Assembly: GCF_019929345.1 (NCBI RefSeq)
Contig: NZ_JAHZPJ010000014.1
Location: 1 to 64,000 of the forward strand
Reading direction: 5' to 3'
Length of the DNA stretch: 64,000 bases
Origin: Streptococcus oralis
GTDB lineage: Bacteria; Bacillota; Bacilli; Lactobacillales; Streptococcaceae
This document shows positions 18,818 through 27,583 of the stretch, one piece after another. Position 1 is the stretch's first letter, and every line of letters begins with the position of its first letter. Position numbers and translations under genes: made by a program. The notes under the pieces were generated by a model that was given only the letters and a program-made list of their open reading frames with translations, was not told where the DNA came from and ran no database searches.

Positions 18818-19566
18818 AAGTATTAATTTTAGAAGATGTTATTGAGCATCAAGTGAGACTAGAGAGAATATTGAATGAAATCTCTGAGGAATCAAATATT
18901 CCTATTTCTTACAAGACAACAGGAAAAGTTCGTGAGTTTAAGGAATATATCGAAAACGATGAAGTAAACCAGCTTTATTTCCTAGATATCGATATTCACG
19001 GAATTGAGAAAAAGGGTTTTGAAGTGGCACAGTTTATCCGTCATCACAATCCTTATGCTATTATTGTCTTTATTACCAGTCGATCTGAATTTGCTACCTT
19101 AACTTACAAATACCAGGTATCAGCCCTAGATTTTATTGATAAAGACATCAATGATGAATTGTTCAAAAAACGTATCGAGCAGAGTATTTTTTACACTAAG
19201 AGCATGTTGCTTGAAAACGAAGATGTTGTAGACTATTTTGATTACAACTATAAGGGAAATGATTTGAAAATCCCTTACCATGATATTTTGTATATCGAAA
19301 CAACAGGTGTTTCTCATAAACTGCGGATTATTGGTAAGAATTTTGCCAAAGAGTTCTATGGAACCATGACAGATATTCAGGAAAAGGACAAACATACCCA
19401 GCGCTTTTATTCTCCTCATAAATCTTTCCTAATCAATATTGGAAATGTTAGAGAAATTGATCGAAAGAATCTAGAAGTTGTCTTTTATGAAGATCATCGC
19501 TGCCCCATCACTCGTTTGAAAGTTCGTAAACTGAAAGATATTCTAGAGAAAAAAACTAAAAAGTAA
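18814..19566 (+). CDS. comE: Competence response regulator ComE
   Basis: DNA-binding regulator phosphorylated by ComD that activates comCDE, comAB and comX. The 250-residue protein has a receiver domain with Asp58 as the phosphate acceptor (LYFLDIDIHG) and a C-terminal LytTR DNA-binding domain (about 145-245, KSFLINIGNVREIDRK). The length equals pneumococcal ComE. A tRNA promoter begins directly after its stop codon, so there is no separate terminator. Confidence 0.96.
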   Translation: MKVLILEDVIEHQVRLERILNEISEESNIPISYKTTGKVREFKEYIENDEVNQLYFLDIDIHGIEKKGFEVAQFIRHHNPYAIIVFITSRSEFATLTYKYQVSALDFIDKDINDELFKKRIEQSIFYTKSMLLENEDVVDYFDYNYKGNDLKIPYHDILYIETTGVSHKLRIIGKNFAKEFYGTMTDIQEKDKHTQRFYSPHKSFLINIGNVREIDRKNLEVVFYEDHRCPITRLKVRKLKDILEKKTKK

Positions 19567-19594
19567 TTGACAATTAGTAAGAAATTGATATAAT
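19567..19594 (+). promoter_or_regulatory. Promoter of the tRNA-Glu/tRNA-Asn unit
   Basis: TTGACA at 19567-19572, 16 bases, then TATAAT at 19589-19594 with a TG extension. The -35 begins on the base after the comE stop codon, and the tRNA begins 24 bases after the -10. Confidence 0.9.
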
Positions 19595-19617
19595 GGTTAT
19601 ATCTGCTACAGATAGAT

Positions 19618-19689
19618 GGTCCGTTGGTCAAGGGGTTAAGACACCGCCTTTTCACGGCGGTAACACGGGTTCGAATCCCGTACGGACTA
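19618..19689 (+). tRNA. tRNA-Glu (anticodon TTC)
   Basis: Cloverleaf with acceptor GGTCCGT, anticodon stem CCGCC/GGCGG around loop TTTTCAC (anticodon TTC), and T loop GTTCGAATC. The first acceptor pair is G-U. CCA is not encoded. Confidence 0.94.
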
Positions 19690-19694
19690 TTTTA

Positions 19695-19768
19695 TCCGCC
19701 ATAGCTCAGTTGGTAGTAGCGCATGACTGTTAATCATGATGTCGTAGGTTCGAGTCCTACTGGCGGAG
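19695..19768 (+). tRNA. tRNA-Asn (anticodon GTT)
   Basis: Cloverleaf with acceptor TCCGCCA/TGGCGGA, anticodon loop CTGTTAA (anticodon GTT), T loop GTTCGAGTC and discriminator G. It lies 5 bases after tRNA-Glu, from the same promoter. Confidence 0.95.
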
Positions 19769-19774
19769 TCAGAT

Positions 19775-19803
19775 AAAAAGAACACCACTCGGTGTTCTTT
19801 TTC
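19775..19803. terminator. Bidirectional terminator between tRNA-Asn and the TetR gene
   Basis: AAAAAGAACACC, loop ACTC, GGTGTTCTTTTT: a stem with A and T runs on either side, serving both the tRNA unit (plus) and the TetR gene (minus). Confidence 0.9.
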
Positions 19804-19805
19804 TT

Positions 19806-20348
19806 TTAGTTAGCATCACCTAACATTTTCATAAGGAAGTCTGTCATTTCTTGCGGGCTTTCTTTTTTTCCATGAGCAATCCAAGTCTGGCAAACACCAA
19901 ATAGGGCATTTGTTAGATAAATGCTGCTGTATTCGAGTTCAATTGGATTGAGTTGTAGTTTCATAAAGCGCTTCTGAAGGTCTGTGCTAAGCATAATGTG
20001 AAGCTTATTTCTCAAGAAATTTTGGATCTCTTTTGTACCATTTTCAGATAAGAGTGCAGCTAAGAGTGGCTCAGACTCTAAATATTCAAATACTTCTAAA
20101 ATGGCATCTCTTTTATGATGAGCATGTTTTTGGAAAATATACTCAAAGGTATGAAACAGCTTACTTTGGTAATGCTCAATCATATCATACTTATCCTTGT
20201 AGTGAGTGTAAAAGCTGGAACGACTGATTCCGGCTTTTTCTGCTAGCTTGACAGTAGAAATTTGATCGAAGGGTTGGTCCATCAATAATTGAACCATGGC
20301 ATTTTCGATAATTCGTTTTGTTTTTAAACGTTTGTTACTTTCTTTCAT
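19806..20348 (-). CDS. TetR/AcrR family transcriptional regulator
   Basis: A 180-residue regulator with an N-terminal TetR helix-turn-helix (STVKLAEKAGISRSSFYTHYKDKYDMIEH, about 30-58) and a C-terminal ligand domain of the type seen in YxaF/DhaS-like TetR proteins. I start it at MKESNKRL, where GGAGGAATT precedes the ATG; a start 10 codons earlier lacks this. It is divergent from the YhgE-type membrane protein gene, and two matching operator-like sequences lie in the 128-base gap, so it probably represses both. The ligand is unknown. Confidence 0.88.
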   Translation of the reverse strand: MKESNKRLKTKRIIENAMVQLLMDQPFDQISTVKLAEKAGISRSSFYTHYKDKYDMIEHYQSKLFHTFEYIFQKHAHHKRDAILEVFEYLESEPLLAALLSENGTKEIQNFLRNKLHIMLSTDLQKRFMKLQLNPIELEYSSIYLTNALFGVCQTWIAHGKKESPQEMTDFLMKMLGDAN

Positions 20349-20370
20349 AATTCCTCCTTGTACACAAAAA

Positions 20371-20385
20371 TAGACCATGTGTCTA
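20371..20385. promoter_or_regulatory. Operator-like site 1 of the TetR regulator
   Basis: TAGACCATGTGTCTA is an imperfect palindrome (TAGAC, 5 bases, GTCTA) 22 bases upstream of the tetR start. On the minus strand it shares TTTTAGACA with site 2. Confidence 0.6.
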
Positions 20386-20424
20386 AAAAATATTTTTTCA
20401 CCTTGTAATTTAGATTTTTTGATG

Positions 20425-20472
20425 TATAATCTATTATATCAAAATTTTAGACAATATGTGTAAAAAAGGAGG
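20425..20472 (+). promoter_or_regulatory. YhgE promoter, operator-like site 2 and ribosome site
   Basis: TATAAT at 20425-20430 is followed by TTTTAGACAATATGTGTAAA (core 20448-20462), which aligns with site 1 read on the other strand. GGAGG at 20468-20472 then serves the ATG at 20477. The operator lies around or just after the start of transcription, which suits repression. Confidence 0.6.
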
Positions 20473-20476
20473 AAAC

Positions 20477-23131
20477 ATGTTTAAAGAATGGAAAGCAATA
20501 TTTAGAAAACCGACCTTTATTGTTGTAATGATAGGGATTTCTCTCATTCCAGCTCTATACAACATTATATTTTTATCATCCATGTGGGATCCTTATGGTC
20601 AGTTGTCTGAGTTACCTGTGGCAGTTGTCAATAAAGATAAGGAAACTTCTTATAATGGACAGACAATGACAATAGGGGAAGACATGGTGTCTAATTTAAA
20701 AGAAAATAAGGCTTTGGATTTTCATTTTGTTAATGAAGAGGAAGGGGAAAAAGGACTAGAAGATGGTGACTACTACATGGTAGTGACTTTACCAAGTGAC
20801 TTATCTGAAAAAGCTACCTCAATCCTAACGAATCATCCTGAACAGATGAAGATTGATTATCAGACGTCAAGTGGGCATAGCTTTATTGCAAGTAAGATGA
20901 GTGATTCTGCAATGACACAATTAAAACAAATCGTCTCCACTAATGTTACCGAAACGTATACCAAGGCTTTATTTCAAAAAATGAATGACTTGAAGTCTGG
21001 GATAAATAAGGCATCTGATGGAAGTGAACAATTGGTTAATGGAGCTGATCAGTTGGTGACGGGAAGTCAAACGTTGACGACAAATCTTAATACTCTAGCT
21101 AACTCAAGCGTAACTTTTTCAAATGGAGCAGATCAATTTACAAAAGGCTTATCTAGCTATGTGTCTGCTATAGAGCAATTACATATTGGTTTAGGAACTT
21201 TTAATAGTGGTTTACAAAGTTATACAAATGCTGTCTCACAAGTTGACACTGGACTTGGTCAATTAGCTTCAAAAACTCCTGAGTTGGTGACAGGTGTAAA
21301 TCAGCTAAATACAGGTATAAAGTCCTATACAGGTGGCGTTTCACAACTGGATACAGGTCTCAATCAATTTTCAGTTGGTGTAAATGCTTATACAAGTAGT
21401 GTGCAAGAACTTTCTAACGGAACAAGTCAATTATCCAATCAATCAGATACACTAAGAGATGGAATGGAGCAATTAAATACTGGTATTAAAGAAATTTCAA
21501 GCCAATTAGAGTCCTCATCTCAACAAAATGAAGAAATAGCGCAATTGGCAACAAGCTTAGGAGAACTAAATAAAACACTACAAGCTCTTACAATATCAGA
21601 TAATACTCAACTGAAAAGTACATTGTCAGAAGCTTTGCCAAATCTAACAACTCTTGCACAGGATATTGTGACCAAAAGTCAGACAGAACAAGAAAAAACT
21701 CTTGCGAACCTTCAATCAACAGCTACTTATCAATCTCTTACAGAGGAACAAAAGAAAGAACTGACAGGAGCTATTTCTAAAAATTCTAGTTCTACTATTG
21801 AGTCAGCAAAAACAATTTTAACAACAGTAGGAGGATTAAAAGAAAGTATAGAGAATTCAGAACAACAAGTATCTAATCTATCTGATGTGCAGACGAAAGC
21901 AAATCAACTCTTACCTGTAGCATCTAGCTCCTTGACAATATTGTCAAATGGATTTACAAAATTGCAAACTACTGTAAATAATCAGTTAGTTCCTGGAAGT
22001 CAGTCAATTGAAAAAGGAGTTGTAAACTACACTAAAGGATTGGATACTATTTCTATAGGTGCTAATCAACTAAGTGAAAAGAATGCAAGTTTAACAACTA
22101 GTCTGGATCAATTAGTTTCTGGATCAAGTAAGTTGACAGAAAACACATCAACCTTGACAGCTGGAGTAGATGCGCTAGCTGGAAAAACTCCAGAATTAGT
22201 ATCAGGTATAGAAAGTTTGTCATCTGGTTCTACTCAATTGAATAATAAGAGTCCAGAGCTAATAGCAGGTCTTACTACATTACAATTTGGCTCTGGTCAA
22301 TTAACAGATAAATCAACACAGTTACTTTCTGCAGCATCTCAACTAGGAAGTGGCGCTATGAAGATTGCAGATGGTGCTGGAAAACTAGCAGATGGTGGAA
22401 CAACCTTAGCCTCTGGTCTTGAAGATTTACAGACAGGAGTTGATTCCTTAGGACAAGGATTAGGTAATGCGAATAATCAACTCAAATCAGCTTCAACAGA
22501 ATCTGAAAATGCAGAAACATTATCTGACCCTCTAGTTCTCTCAAAAACAGATAATGACCAAGTTCCTGTAAATGGGATTGCCATGGCTCCTTATATGATA
22601 TCAGTTGCTCTTTTTGTTGCTGCTATATCTACCAATATGATTTTTGCTAAGTTGCCTTCTGGACGTCATCCAGAGAGTCGTTGGGGTTGGTTGAAGTCTC
22701 GTTCTGAAATAAATGGGATTATAGCTGTCTTAGCAGGTATTTTAGTCTATGGAGGTGTCCATCTTATTGGATTGACTGCGAACCATGAGATGAGAACCTT
22801 GATTCTAATTATAATCACAAGTTTAGCTTTCATGTCTATGGTGACAGCTTTAACAACTTGGAATAGTCGTTTAGGAGCCTTCTTCTCTCTTATTTTACTA
22901 TTATTACAGTTAGCATCAAGTGCAGGAACCTATCCCCTTGCTTTGACAAATGATTTCTTCAAAGGTATCAATCCTTGGTTACCAATGAGTTACTCTGTAT
23001 CAGGTTTACGACAAACAATCTCTATGACAGGAAATATTCATCATCAAGTGATTTTCCTTATTATAACTCTAGCTTTATTTACTGCTCTAGGCATGCTAGC
23101 TTATCAACCTAAGAAGATGCAAGAAGATTAA
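20477..23131 (+). CDS. YhgE/Pip family membrane protein (ABC-2-like transport or phage-infection protein)
   Basis: An 884-residue protein with the classic YhgE/Pip layout: one membrane segment at the N-terminus (about 11-33), a very long extracellular region, and about five membrane segments in the last 200 residues. The extracellular part is rich in repeats of the form Gln-Leu-x2-Gly-x3-Leu (SDGSEQLVNGADQLVTGS and similar), predicted to form long helices. Lactococcal Pip is a phage receptor and the family resembles ABC-2 permeases, including ESX/type VII-related proteins. The actual substrate is unknown. TetR-linked YhgE genes often act in stress or export, which is inference here. Confidence 0.88.
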   Translation: MFKEWKAIFRKPTFIVVMIGISLIPALYNIIFLSSMWDPYGQLSELPVAVVNKDKETSYNGQTMTIGEDMVSNLKENKALDFHFVNEEEGEKGLEDGDYYMVVTLPSDLSEKATSILTNHPEQMKIDYQTSSGHSFIASKMSDSAMTQLKQIVSTNVTETYTKALFQKMNDLKSGINKASDGSEQLVNGADQLVTGSQTLTTNLNTLANSSVTFSNGADQFTKGLSSYVSAIEQLHIGLGTFNSGLQSYTNAVSQVDTGLGQLASKTPELVTGVNQLNTGIKSYTGGVSQLDTGLNQFSVGVNAYTSSVQELSNGTSQLSNQSDTLRDGMEQLNTGIKEISSQLESSSQQNEEIAQLATSLGELNKTLQALTISDNTQLKSTLSEALPNLTTLAQDIVTKSQTEQEKTLANLQSTATYQSLTEEQKKELTGAISKNSSSTIESAKTILTTVGGLKESIENSEQQVSNLSDVQTKANQLLPVASSSLTILSNGFTKLQTTVNNQLVPGSQSIEKGVVNYTKGLDTISIGANQLSEKNASLTTSLDQLVSGSSKLTENTSTLTAGVDALAGKTPELVSGIESLSSGSTQLNNKSPELIAGLTTLQFGSGQLTDKSTQLLSAASQLGSGAMKIADGAGKLADGGTTLASGLEDLQTGVDSLGQGLGNANNQLKSASTESENAETLSDPLVLSKTDNDQVPVNGIAMAPYMISVALFVAAISTNMIFAKLPSGRHPESRWGWLKSRSEINGIIAVLAGILVYGGVHLIGLTANHEMRTLILIIITSLAFMSMVTALTTWNSRLGAFFSLILLLLQLASSAGTYPLALTNDFFKGINPWLPMSYSVSGLRQTISMTGNIHHQVIFLIITLALFTALGMLAYQPKKMQED

Positions 23132-23162
23132 AAAAATCGACCAAGTAAGTGGTCGATTTTTT
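23131..23162. terminator. Bidirectional terminator between the YhgE gene and yfhO
   Basis: AAAAAATCGACC, an 8-base loop, GGTCGATTTTTT between two converging genes. It overlaps the ends of both. Confidence 0.92.
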
Positions 23163-25704
23163 ATGTCATAGATGAATTTCGTCTGTGATTATAGATTCCA
23201 AAAAGTAGAAGGGCAGTTACTGAGCAGGCTGCTCCAATAATAAAACCATTGGGAATGAAGGAAAGTGTAATGGTTCCTTTTCCCTTTGGAACATCAACCC
23301 TCATAAAACCAGTTTGAGCCTGCTTGATTTCAAGTTTTTTCCCATCTTGGTATGCAGACCAACCTTTGTCATAAGGAATAGTGAAGAAAATAGAGGTATC
23401 TTGTTTTACTTCATATGTAGCAAAGACTTTATTTTTAGAGGTGGATAGTTCTACAGGTTGTTCTTTAATCTTTTGGATTGCCTCAGTAAGAGCCTGAGTA
23501 TCTAAACGATAGAAGGTCGGTGATTCAAATGACACCTGAGAATTTCCAGGAAAACTAACACTGATATTGAAAGTTTTTTGTTCTTCAGTATAACCCAAAT
23601 TAAAGAAATTAAAAGCATTGTCAGTTGTAAAAGTCTTCTTTTCTCCATTGACAAGGATGTCAACCTTCTTTTGTTTATCATTAGTGAAATGAAGATTTGA
23701 AAAAGATAGATATACTTGACTATTTTGAGGAACCTCAATTTGATAATCAATCTTTGCATCTTCATTCGCAGAACCTGTGATGCTCGTTAAACCTTCAGAA
23801 TTATCTGTTTTATCATATGTTATTTGGGAGAAGTAATCTAAGTTGAGATTAGCAAGCTGGTTTATAAATAAAGCCTGATTATCTAGAGTGTGATTGTTAA
23901 AGTTTACATCTGTGTAAATAGATTGAGTGGCAAAGGCAATGGGTAAAGAGAGTTGATTTTTATATAAGGTTAAATGATCCTTTTGATAAATCTCTTGAAA
24001 GCCATACTTATCAAGTGAAGTTTCAGAAATATTGTACTGGATTCCAAATAAACTGTCTGCTAAAAGACTGTTATTTGCATAACGAAGATTTAGATTGGTT
24101 CCAGAGGATTTGAATCCCAGTTTATCCAAACTAGTGCTAGCTGAACGATTTCGTACAGATGAAAATTGAGAGATTCCATTATAGTTAAATTTCATACTGT
24201 CATTTCCTGTCTGAATTTGCAGTTTTTCAGTACGTGTAAATGGATTGTCAATTTGGTTTAGAATGGATTCCATAGCAGTGATATCTCTATTATAGGCGCT
24301 ACGAGAAGCAAAGGCCCATTCTTTAGCTATTCCTTCCATTTGAGATGATGCATTTAAGCTTATCTCAGCTGTTATAAATAAAGACAAAAGAATTGCAAAT
24401 AGATTTACAGAGATAAATTTTCTAATGACTGCAAGAAGTAAAAGAGCATAAACTAGTAGAAATTCAAGAGTGAGTAGGATATTTAAATCAGTTAAAAAAG
24501 AATAGTGTGATTTAAAATAGACAGTAGCCAAAAATCCTGTTAGTACAAGAAAAAGTGAGACAAATATATTCCATAGCTTCAGTTCTTTCAGACGATTTAA
24601 GACTTCTGCTGCAGTATAAATTAGCAGAGTGGAAAAAATCCAAGCATAGCGATGCAAAAACATATTTGGGGTGTGCATCCCTTGCCAAAATAAATCAAGT
24701 GCTTCTATGTAAAAGCTTGTTATTAAAAAAGTAAAGAAAATTGCATAGGTAAGTTTCACGTGAAACTTTATGGATTTTATTGTGAAAAATAGAATGGTCA
24801 AAATAAAGGGAAGCAATCCAACAAAAATCATTGGTATGGATCCATATTTAGTTGTATCAAAAGATCCAATGAATTGTTTTGCGAAAATATCCAGATACCA
24901 GCTACTATCTGTCTTTAATTTTGTGATGGCAGTTAACTTCTCACCATGAGTTTGTAAATCAAACAGTGTAGGAAGAGTCATAATCAAACTAGCCATTCCT
25001 GCTAAAAAGGAGGTAACAACAAAATCAAGAAAAGATGATTTTCGATTTTTAAAGTCCCAAGAAATTTGGCAGATATACCAAAAAATAAGAAATAATGCTG
25101 TCATATATCCAAAATAATAATTTTGGATAAACAAGATTGACAGACTTGTAAAGTATAGTAGGCGCTTCTTTTGTGTTATAAGTAGGTGTAAACCAGTAAT
25201 AATTAAAGGAATCAAGATAAAAACATCTAGCCAGGTTTTAATCTCTAACTGACTGACAGTGAAGCTCATTAAAGCATAGGAAGTAGATAAGGCAAGTTTT
25301 AAAAATTTGGGGATATCTTTAAATAATCTATTCAAACTAAAGAAGGTTGACAGACCAATCAATCCAAATTTTAAGAGAGTGGTTAGATAGACGGCATCTG
25401 GCATATTCGATAGATTAAAAAAGTAAACCAGAGGCGAGAGAAAACTACCCAAGTAATAACTAGATAGAGCATAGAAATTCAGTCCGAGGCCACTTGTAAA
25501 GGTGTAAAACAAACTACCATTTCCATGTAGAATATTCCGTAAAGCCACATCAAAAATAACGTATTGATGAAAACCGTCTCCTAATAGTGGGGATGTATCG
25601 CTATTCCAGTAGATACCTTGAGATAGGTATACTCCAGACATAATCACTACAGGAATGATGAAAGAAATAAAATAGGTCCAATATGTTTTAAAAAATGATT
25701 TCAT
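23161..25704 (-). CDS. yfhO: YfhO family membrane protein, GT-C-like glycosyltransferase
   Basis: An 847-residue polytopic membrane protein with about a dozen hydrophobic segments across the first 450 residues, a large extracellular part (about 455-820) and a final membrane segment (about 820-840). The start MKSFFKTYWTYFISFIIPV and the motif WNSDTSPLLGDGFHQ are typical of YfhO. B. subtilis relatives glycosylate lipoteichoic acid using undecaprenyl-linked sugars; that role here is inferred from family. A GAGG ribosome site precedes it. It follows the ABC-F gene across a terminator, and a parS palindrome lies inside it at 24752-24767. Confidence 0.88.
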   Translation of the reverse strand: MKSFFKTYWTYFISFIIPVVIMSGVYLSQGIYWNSDTSPLLGDGFHQYVIFDVALRNILHGNGSLFYTFTSGLGLNFYALSSYYLGSFLSPLVYFFNLSNMPDAVYLTTLLKFGLIGLSTFFSLNRLFKDIPKFLKLALSTSYALMSFTVSQLEIKTWLDVFILIPLIITGLHLLITQKKRLLYFTSLSILFIQNYYFGYMTALFLIFWYICQISWDFKNRKSSFLDFVVTSFLAGMASLIMTLPTLFDLQTHGEKLTAITKLKTDSSWYLDIFAKQFIGSFDTTKYGSIPMIFVGLLPFILTILFFTIKSIKFHVKLTYAIFFTFLITSFYIEALDLFWQGMHTPNMFLHRYAWIFSTLLIYTAAEVLNRLKELKLWNIFVSLFLVLTGFLATVYFKSHYSFLTDLNILLTLEFLLVYALLLLAVIRKFISVNLFAILLSLFITAEISLNASSQMEGIAKEWAFASRSAYNRDITAMESILNQIDNPFTRTEKLQIQTGNDSMKFNYNGISQFSSVRNRSASTSLDKLGFKSSGTNLNLRYANNSLLADSLFGIQYNISETSLDKYGFQEIYQKDHLTLYKNQLSLPIAFATQSIYTDVNFNNHTLDNQALFINQLANLNLDYFSQITYDKTDNSEGLTSITGSANEDAKIDYQIEVPQNSQVYLSFSNLHFTNDKQKKVDILVNGEKKTFTTDNAFNFFNLGYTEEQKTFNISVSFPGNSQVSFESPTFYRLDTQALTEAIQKIKEQPVELSTSKNKVFATYEVKQDTSIFFTIPYDKGWSAYQDGKKLEIKQAQTGFMRVDVPKGKGTITLSFIPNGFIIGAACSVTALLLFGIYNHRRNSSMT
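24752..24767. promoter_or_regulatory. parS: parS site (ParB binding) inside yfhO
   Basis: AGTTTCACGTGAAACT is a perfect 16-base palindrome that matches the 14-base core of the parS consensus TGTTTCACGTGAAACA exactly; only the outermost pair differs. About 10.4 kb from oriC. Confidence 0.88.
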
Positions 25705-25724
25705 GTTACCTCGTAGAATGATAG

Positions 25725-25755
25725 AAAACTCAGTTGGTTAACCCAACTGAGTTTT
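25725..25755 (-). terminator. Terminator after the ABC-F gene
   Basis: An inverted repeat ACTCAGTTGG...CCAACTGAGT flanked by AAAA and TTTT, lying between the ABC-F stop and the yfhO start on the minus strand. Confidence 0.85.
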
Positions 25756-25765
25756 GAAGTCTTAT

Positions 25766-27388
25766 TTAGTCTTTCCAAAGTTCTTTAACTTTTGCTTGTA
25801 CTTCTGCATTTTCTAGGAATTCATCGTAGGTTTCATCAATACGATCAATGACGCCATTCTTAGACAAAACAATAATATGGTTTGCTAAAGTTTGAATGAA
25901 CTCGTGATCATGACTAGCAAAGATGATTGATTCTTTAAAGTTTTTCAATCCATCGTTCAAGCTTGAGATAGATTCCAAGTCCAAGTGATTTGTTGGATCA
26001 TCAAGTACAAGGACATTTGATTTCAAGAGCATGAGTTTTGAAAGCATGACACGTACTTTTTCTCCCCCTGACAAGACGTTTACAGGTTTGTTAACCTCAT
26101 CTCCAGAAAAGAGCATACGACCGAGGAAACCACGTAGGAAGGTATTGTCATCTTCTTCTTTACTTGCAAATTGACGCAACCAGTCAAGGATTGACTCTCC
26201 TCCTGCAAAATCAGCCGAGTTGTCTTTTGGCAAGTAAGAACGGCTAGTAGTAACTCCCCACTTGACAGTTCCTTCATAGTCGATGTCACCCATAATTGCA
26301 CGAATTAATGCAGTCGTTTGAATGTCATTTTGTCCAATAAGAGCTGTCTTATCACCTGGACGCAAGATGAAACTAATATTATCTAGGATAGTTTCGCCAT
26401 CAATCTTTACAGTTAGATTTTCTACTGTCAAGAGATCATTACCAATCTCACGTTCTGCTTTAAAGTTGATAAATGGATATTTACGACTAGATGGCACAAT
26501 CTCTTCTAATTCAATCTTGTCAAGCATTTTTTTACGAGACGTTGCCTGTCTTGACTTAGAAGCGTTAGCAGAGAATCGAGCAACGAATTCTTGCAATTGT
26601 TTAATTTTTTCTTCCGCTTTAGCATTACGGTCTGCTAGCAATTTAGCAGCAAGCTCAGAAGATTCCTTCCAGAAGTCGTAGTTTCCGACATAGAGTTTGA
26701 TTTTTCCAAAGTCAAGGTCGGCCATATGAGTACATACCTTGTTTAAGAAGTGGCGGTCATGGGATACAACGATAACGGTGTTATCAAAGTCAATCAAGAA
26801 GTCTTCTAACCAAGTAATAGACTGAATATCAAGACCGTTGGTCGGCTCGTCCAAGAGAAGAACATCTGGTTTGCCAAAAAGTGCTTTGGCAAGGAGAACC
26901 TTCACTTTTTCACCATTGGCCAATTCGCTCATGTTTTGGTAGTGCAATTCTTCTGGAATATTTAGGTTTTGAAGTAATTGAGATGCTTCACTTTCTGCTT
27001 CCCAACCTCCAAGTTCGGCAAATTCACCTTCAAGTTCGGCTGCACGAACACCATCTTCATCTGAAAAATCTTCCTTCATGTAAATGGCGTCTTTTTCTTT
27101 CATGATGTTGTAAAGTTTTTCATTTCCCATAATGACGACATCAATAACTCGCTCATCTTCATAGTCAAAATGATTTTGACGGAGAACAGAGAGACGTTCA
27201 TCTGGACCAAGAGAGATGTGACCAGTTGTTGGCTCGATATCACCAGCTAGGATTTTTAAGAATGTAGATTTCCCAGCACCATTAGCACCAATTAATCCGT
27301 ATGTATTTCCTTCTGTAAATTTGATATTGACATCATCAAAAAGTTTGCGATCACTAAAACGTAGTGAAACATCAGATACTGTAAGCAA
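25766..27388 (-). CDS. ykpA: ABC-F family ATPase, YkpA/YbiT type
   Basis: Soluble twin ATP-binding-cassette protein of the translation-factor ABC-F class, thought to act at the ribosomal E site. In 540 residues the first domain has Walker A GANGAGKST (34-42), a signature reduced to ANGEK, and DEPTNGLD; the second has LSGGEK and DDPTNHLD. The second Walker A (GQNDIQTT, about 345) lacks the catalytic Lys. As far as I recall the B. subtilis relative is degenerate in the same place, so this is a family trait rather than decay. The closest relative I recall is B. subtilis YkpA, of the same length. No resistance role is implied. Confidence 0.9.
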   Translation of the reverse strand: MLTVSDVSLRFSDRKLFDDVNIKFTEGNTYGLIGANGAGKSTFLKILAGDIEPTTGHISLGPDERLSVLRQNHFDYEDERVIDVVIMGNEKLYNIMKEKDAIYMKEDFSDEDGVRAAELEGEFAELGGWEAESEASQLLQNLNIPEELHYQNMSELANGEKVKVLLAKALFGKPDVLLLDEPTNGLDIQSITWLEDFLIDFDNTVIVVSHDRHFLNKVCTHMADLDFGKIKLYVGNYDFWKESSELAAKLLADRNAKAEEKIKQLQEFVARFSANASKSRQATSRKKMLDKIELEEIVPSSRKYPFINFKAEREIGNDLLTVENLTVKIDGETILDNISFILRPGDKTALIGQNDIQTTALIRAIMGDIDYEGTVKWGVTTSRSYLPKDNSADFAGGESILDWLRQFASKEEDDNTFLRGFLGRMLFSGDEVNKPVNVLSGGEKVRVMLSKLMLLKSNVLVLDDPTNHLDLESISSLNDGLKNFKESIIFASHDHEFIQTLANHIIVLSKNGVIDRIDETYDEFLENAEVQAKVKELWKD

Positions 27389-27549
27389 TGTTTTTCTCCT
27401 ATAATATGTAATACATTTATTCTACTAGAAAAGAGAGAAATATTCAAATTTTTGTTTGTCAATTTTATGTCAATTAAGTTTACAGGTTTATTTACAATGA
27501 GTTAGTTGTTTGATTTAAATAATTTTCTGTTATTTTAACAAAAAAATGC

Positions 27550-27555
27550 TATAAT
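27550..27555 (+). promoter_or_regulatory. -10 element of trpS
   Basis: TATAAT 28 bases ahead of the trpS start. No convincing -35 and no T-box features were seen in the 195-base gap from 27389 to 27583, which otherwise holds A+T-rich sequence only. Confidence 0.6.
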
Positions 27556-27583
27556 TGAAGAGACCATTTCGAAGGAGAAAAAA

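Noticed and set aside
26322..26681. Open reading frame opposite the ABC-F gene
   Set aside because: Shadow of a strongly conserved gene; no ribosome site or recognisable protein.
27389..27583. T-box leader before trpS
   Set aside because: No specifier loop or T-box sequence could be found; only a -10 and ribosome site.
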